Position numbers and translations under genes: made by a program. Of a DNA stretch of 64,000 nt, positions 62,486 through 64,000 are shown in pieces. Each line of letters opens with the position of its first letter. Within the stretch, counting starts at the first letter, position 1. This DNA is from Silicimonas sp. (GTDB lineage Bacteria > Pseudomonadota > Alphaproteobacteria > Rhodobacterales > Rhodobacteraceae): contig JAJDVJ010000095.1 in assembly GCA_022826205.1 (NCBI GenBank), forward strand, positions 1 to 64,000, in the 5' to 3' direction. The notes under the pieces are model-generated. The model saw only the letters and a program-made list of their open reading frames with translations. It was not told where the DNA came from and searched no databases.

Positions 62486-64000
62486 ATGACCTTCCGGCGG
62501 ACCGTCTCTCGCCTGCGCGCCATTCCGCATCTGCTGGCGTTGGCTGCAGGAGCAGGTCTGTGTCTTGCTGCAGCGGTCTGGACAAGAAATCTTGTCGAGG
62601 CACGAACCTTGATGAGCATAGACGCCGGGCTGTCGCAATCAGGCCATGCGTGGGCAGTTGTCCAGGTCGATGGCCTGCACGTCGTCTTGAGCGGCATTGC
62701 CCCGGACGATGCAACGCGATTTGCCGCGCTTTCGACGGCGGGCCGCGCCGCAAGTTCCGCGCGCATCACGGACCAAATGGAAGTTGCCGACCCGGTGGCG
62801 ATCCAGCCCCCCGAGTTCTTGATCGAAATCCTGCGGTACGACGACGGCGTTTCGCTTGTCGGCCTTGTGCCGTCGTCAATGGATGTCGAAAGCGTCGTGT
62901 CGAGTGTCCGGGAACACGTGGATGACGCGCCGATCTCGGATTTGCTTGGAACCGTTGACTTCGAACCGGCTGACGGGTGGTATCGTGCCGTGACTTTCGG
63001 CGTTGAGGCGCTCGCGGCCTTGCCACACTCGAAAGTTTCGATCACGGCGTCGCGCGTTGCCATCAATGCCGTGGCCGAGGATGCCGATGACAAGCGGAGG
63101 CTGGAAAGGCTGCTGCGTCGGGATGCACCGGCCGGGCTGGAGCTTTCCTTGAGCATCTCTGCACCGCGCCCGGTCGTTGCGCCTTTCACGCTCAGGTTCC
63201 TGATCGACAGCAGCGGCGCGCGCTTCGATGCCTGCGCCGCTGACAGCGAAGCGGCGCGAGACACGATCCTTGAAGCGGCCCGAAACGCGGGTCTTGGCGA
63301 GGACACGGCATGCATTCTGGCCCTCGGAACGCCTTCGACGCGGTGGGGCGAGGCCGCGGTGGCAGGAATCGTTGCCGTGGCCGAGCTTGGCGGAGGCACG
63401 TTCACCATGTCCAATGCAGATGTCACGCTGGCGGCGGAAGCGGGCACGCCGCTTCCACGATTCGAACGTGTCTCGGCAGAACTTGAGGAGGCCCTGCCGC
63501 CGGTGTTCTCGTTGAAGGCGATTCTGCCCGAGGAGGTCAAGCAGGACGAAGAGGGCCCGTTGCCGGAATTCATGGCGATCCTTTCACCCGAGGGGCATGT
63601 TCAGCTTCGCGGCAAGCTTGGCAGCGATTCAACCCGCGCGGCAGTCGAGAGTCTTGCTGCCGCTCATTTCGGGAGCGATCACGTCTACTCGGCGACCGTG
63701 CTGGACCAGGACTTGCCAAGCGGGTGGACGCAGCGCGTGCTGGCAGCGCTGGAGGCGATGCAGTTTCTGAGCAACGGAGTCGCCAGCATCACTGTCGAAA
63801 AGGTTGCGATCTCAGGCAATGCGGCATTCGAGGGCGCACAATCTGCGATTGCGCGCGTTCTTTCGGAAAAGTTGGGGGCTGCCGCGTCCTACGAACTGGA
63901 TGTCGCGCATATTGAAGTCAGCGAACCGCAGAATGAGTTGCCGACGCCCGAAGAATGCATGGCGCGTGTGAACGATGCGGCCGAAAGGAAGAAGATCACG
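62486..64000 (+). CDS. BON/OmpA-family protein (cut by window end)
   Basis: 505 codons are open from ATG 62486 to the edge. An N-terminal hydrophobic segment (HLLALAAGAGLCLAAAVW) anchors or exports it. Repeated BON-like segments follow (VQVDGLHVVLSGIAPD, SPEGHVQLRGKLGSDSTRAA). The end is CMARVNDAAERKKIT, where related proteins enter a C-terminal OmpA peptidoglycan-binding domain, beyond the window. Such proteins lie next to ubiA in Rhodobacterales. Ribosome site AAAAAGGGA. Confidence 0.82.
   Translation, partial: MTFRRTVSRLRAIPHLLALAAGAGLCLAAAVWTRNLVEARTLMSIDAGLSQSGHAWAVVQVDGLHVVLSGIAPDDATRFAALSTAGRAASSARITDQMEVADPVAIQPPEFLIEILRYDDGVSLVGLVPSSMDVESVVSSVREHVDDAPISDLLGTVDFEPADGWYRAVTFGVEALAALPHSKVSITASRVAINAVAEDADDKRRLERLLRRDAPAGLELSLSISAPRPVVAPFTLRFLIDSSGARFDACAADSEAARDTILEAARNAGLGEDTACILALGTPSTRWGEAAVAGIVAVAELGGGTFTMSNADVTLAAEAGTPLPRFERVSAELEEALPPVFSLKAILPEEVKQDEEGPLPEFMAILSPEGHVQLRGKLGSDSTRAAVESLAAAHFGSDHVYSATVLDQDLPSGWTQRVLAALEAMQFLSNGVASITVEKVAISGNAAFEGAQSAIARVLSEKLGAAASYELDVAHIEVSEPQNELPTPEECMARVNDAAERKKIT

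Noticed and set aside
62116-63573. Minus-strand open frame opposite ubiA end and the BON/OmpA gene (485 codons)
   Set aside because: Serine/arginine-rich shadow translation without a recognisable domain; the plus strand has the real genes.
1-64000. CRISPR array, tRNA or rRNA genes
   Set aside because: No regularly spaced short repeats and no tRNA-like cloverleaf or rRNA stretch was seen by eye in the intergenic regions. A covariance search would be needed for certainty on tRNAs.

Overview
The window looks like chromosomal DNA of an alphaproteobacterium of the order Rhodobacterales. It has high GC, and the gene blocks are ones known from that group: pckA beside hprK-rapZ-EIIA-HPr, etfBA-hbd, dnaA/dnaN/recF, glcDEF, and ubiA/rsmE/gshA beside a BON/OmpA-type protein. 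I identified about 57 protein genes. I saw no rRNA or tRNA gene, no CRISPR array and no intact insertion sequence.

Layout. 1-2950: end of an ABC importer operon of the NitT/TauT type (two permeases, ATPase, periplasmic binding protein) closed by a terminator. 3.4-5.1 kb: an SDR gene, then a broken trimethylamine-methyltransferase-family gene behind a dispersed repeat. 5.2-10.9 kb: a sulfatase with a complete tripartite tricarboxylate-type transporter (TctABC), divergent from a LysR regulator. 10.9-12 kb: remains of a tyrosine recombinase and an IS1634-like transposase, plus the second repeat copy. 12-16.1 kb: pckA and the PTS-type regulatory genes hprK, rapZ, EIIA and HPr; the chvI/chvG genes usual at this place are absent. 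16.1-18.9 kb: hbd and etfBA. 19.3-24.7 kb: a rhodanese gene, dnaA, a TSUP permease, dnaN, recF and a DUF1697 gene, then a decayed copy of the recF 3' end. 25-29.7 kb: a LysE exporter and glycolate oxidase glcDEF.

29.7-38.2 kb: an Hsp20 gene behind a ROSE-like RNA thermometer, a hydrolase-OsmC fusion, an SMR transporter, icd, a nicotinamidase-family gene, a decayed copy of the 5' end of trhO, a membrane protein, trhO itself and yqgE. 38.3-47.5 kb: a DsbD-N-like secreted protein, an RND pump with its adaptor, and a tightly overlapping set (UDG, phosphoesterase, LysE, moaB) below plsY. 47.6-58.5 kb: pyrC and pyrB about 9 kb apart. The encoded PyrC lacks the usual metal-binding residues. Between them lie a Tat-exported amine oxidase, a D-glutamate-cyclase-like gene (DUF1445), a full-length 5-oxoprolinase and an exported phytochelatin synthase. 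58.6-64 kb: gshA, a small membrane protein, rsmE, ubiA and a BON/OmpA protein that runs off the end.

How the genes work together. Several modules concern carbon and organic-acid use (glcDEF, pckA, icd, etfBA-hbd, TctABC-sulfatase). A second theme is the gamma-glutamyl/glutathione branch (gshA, phytochelatin synthase, 5-oxoprolinase, D-glutamate cyclase) within 51.2-60.0 kb. A third feature is decay: two gene-fragment duplications lie close to their parents (recF, trhO), and broken IS, recombinase, methyltransferase and secreted-protein genes are scattered between working operons. All functions are inferred from sequence; no search was run.
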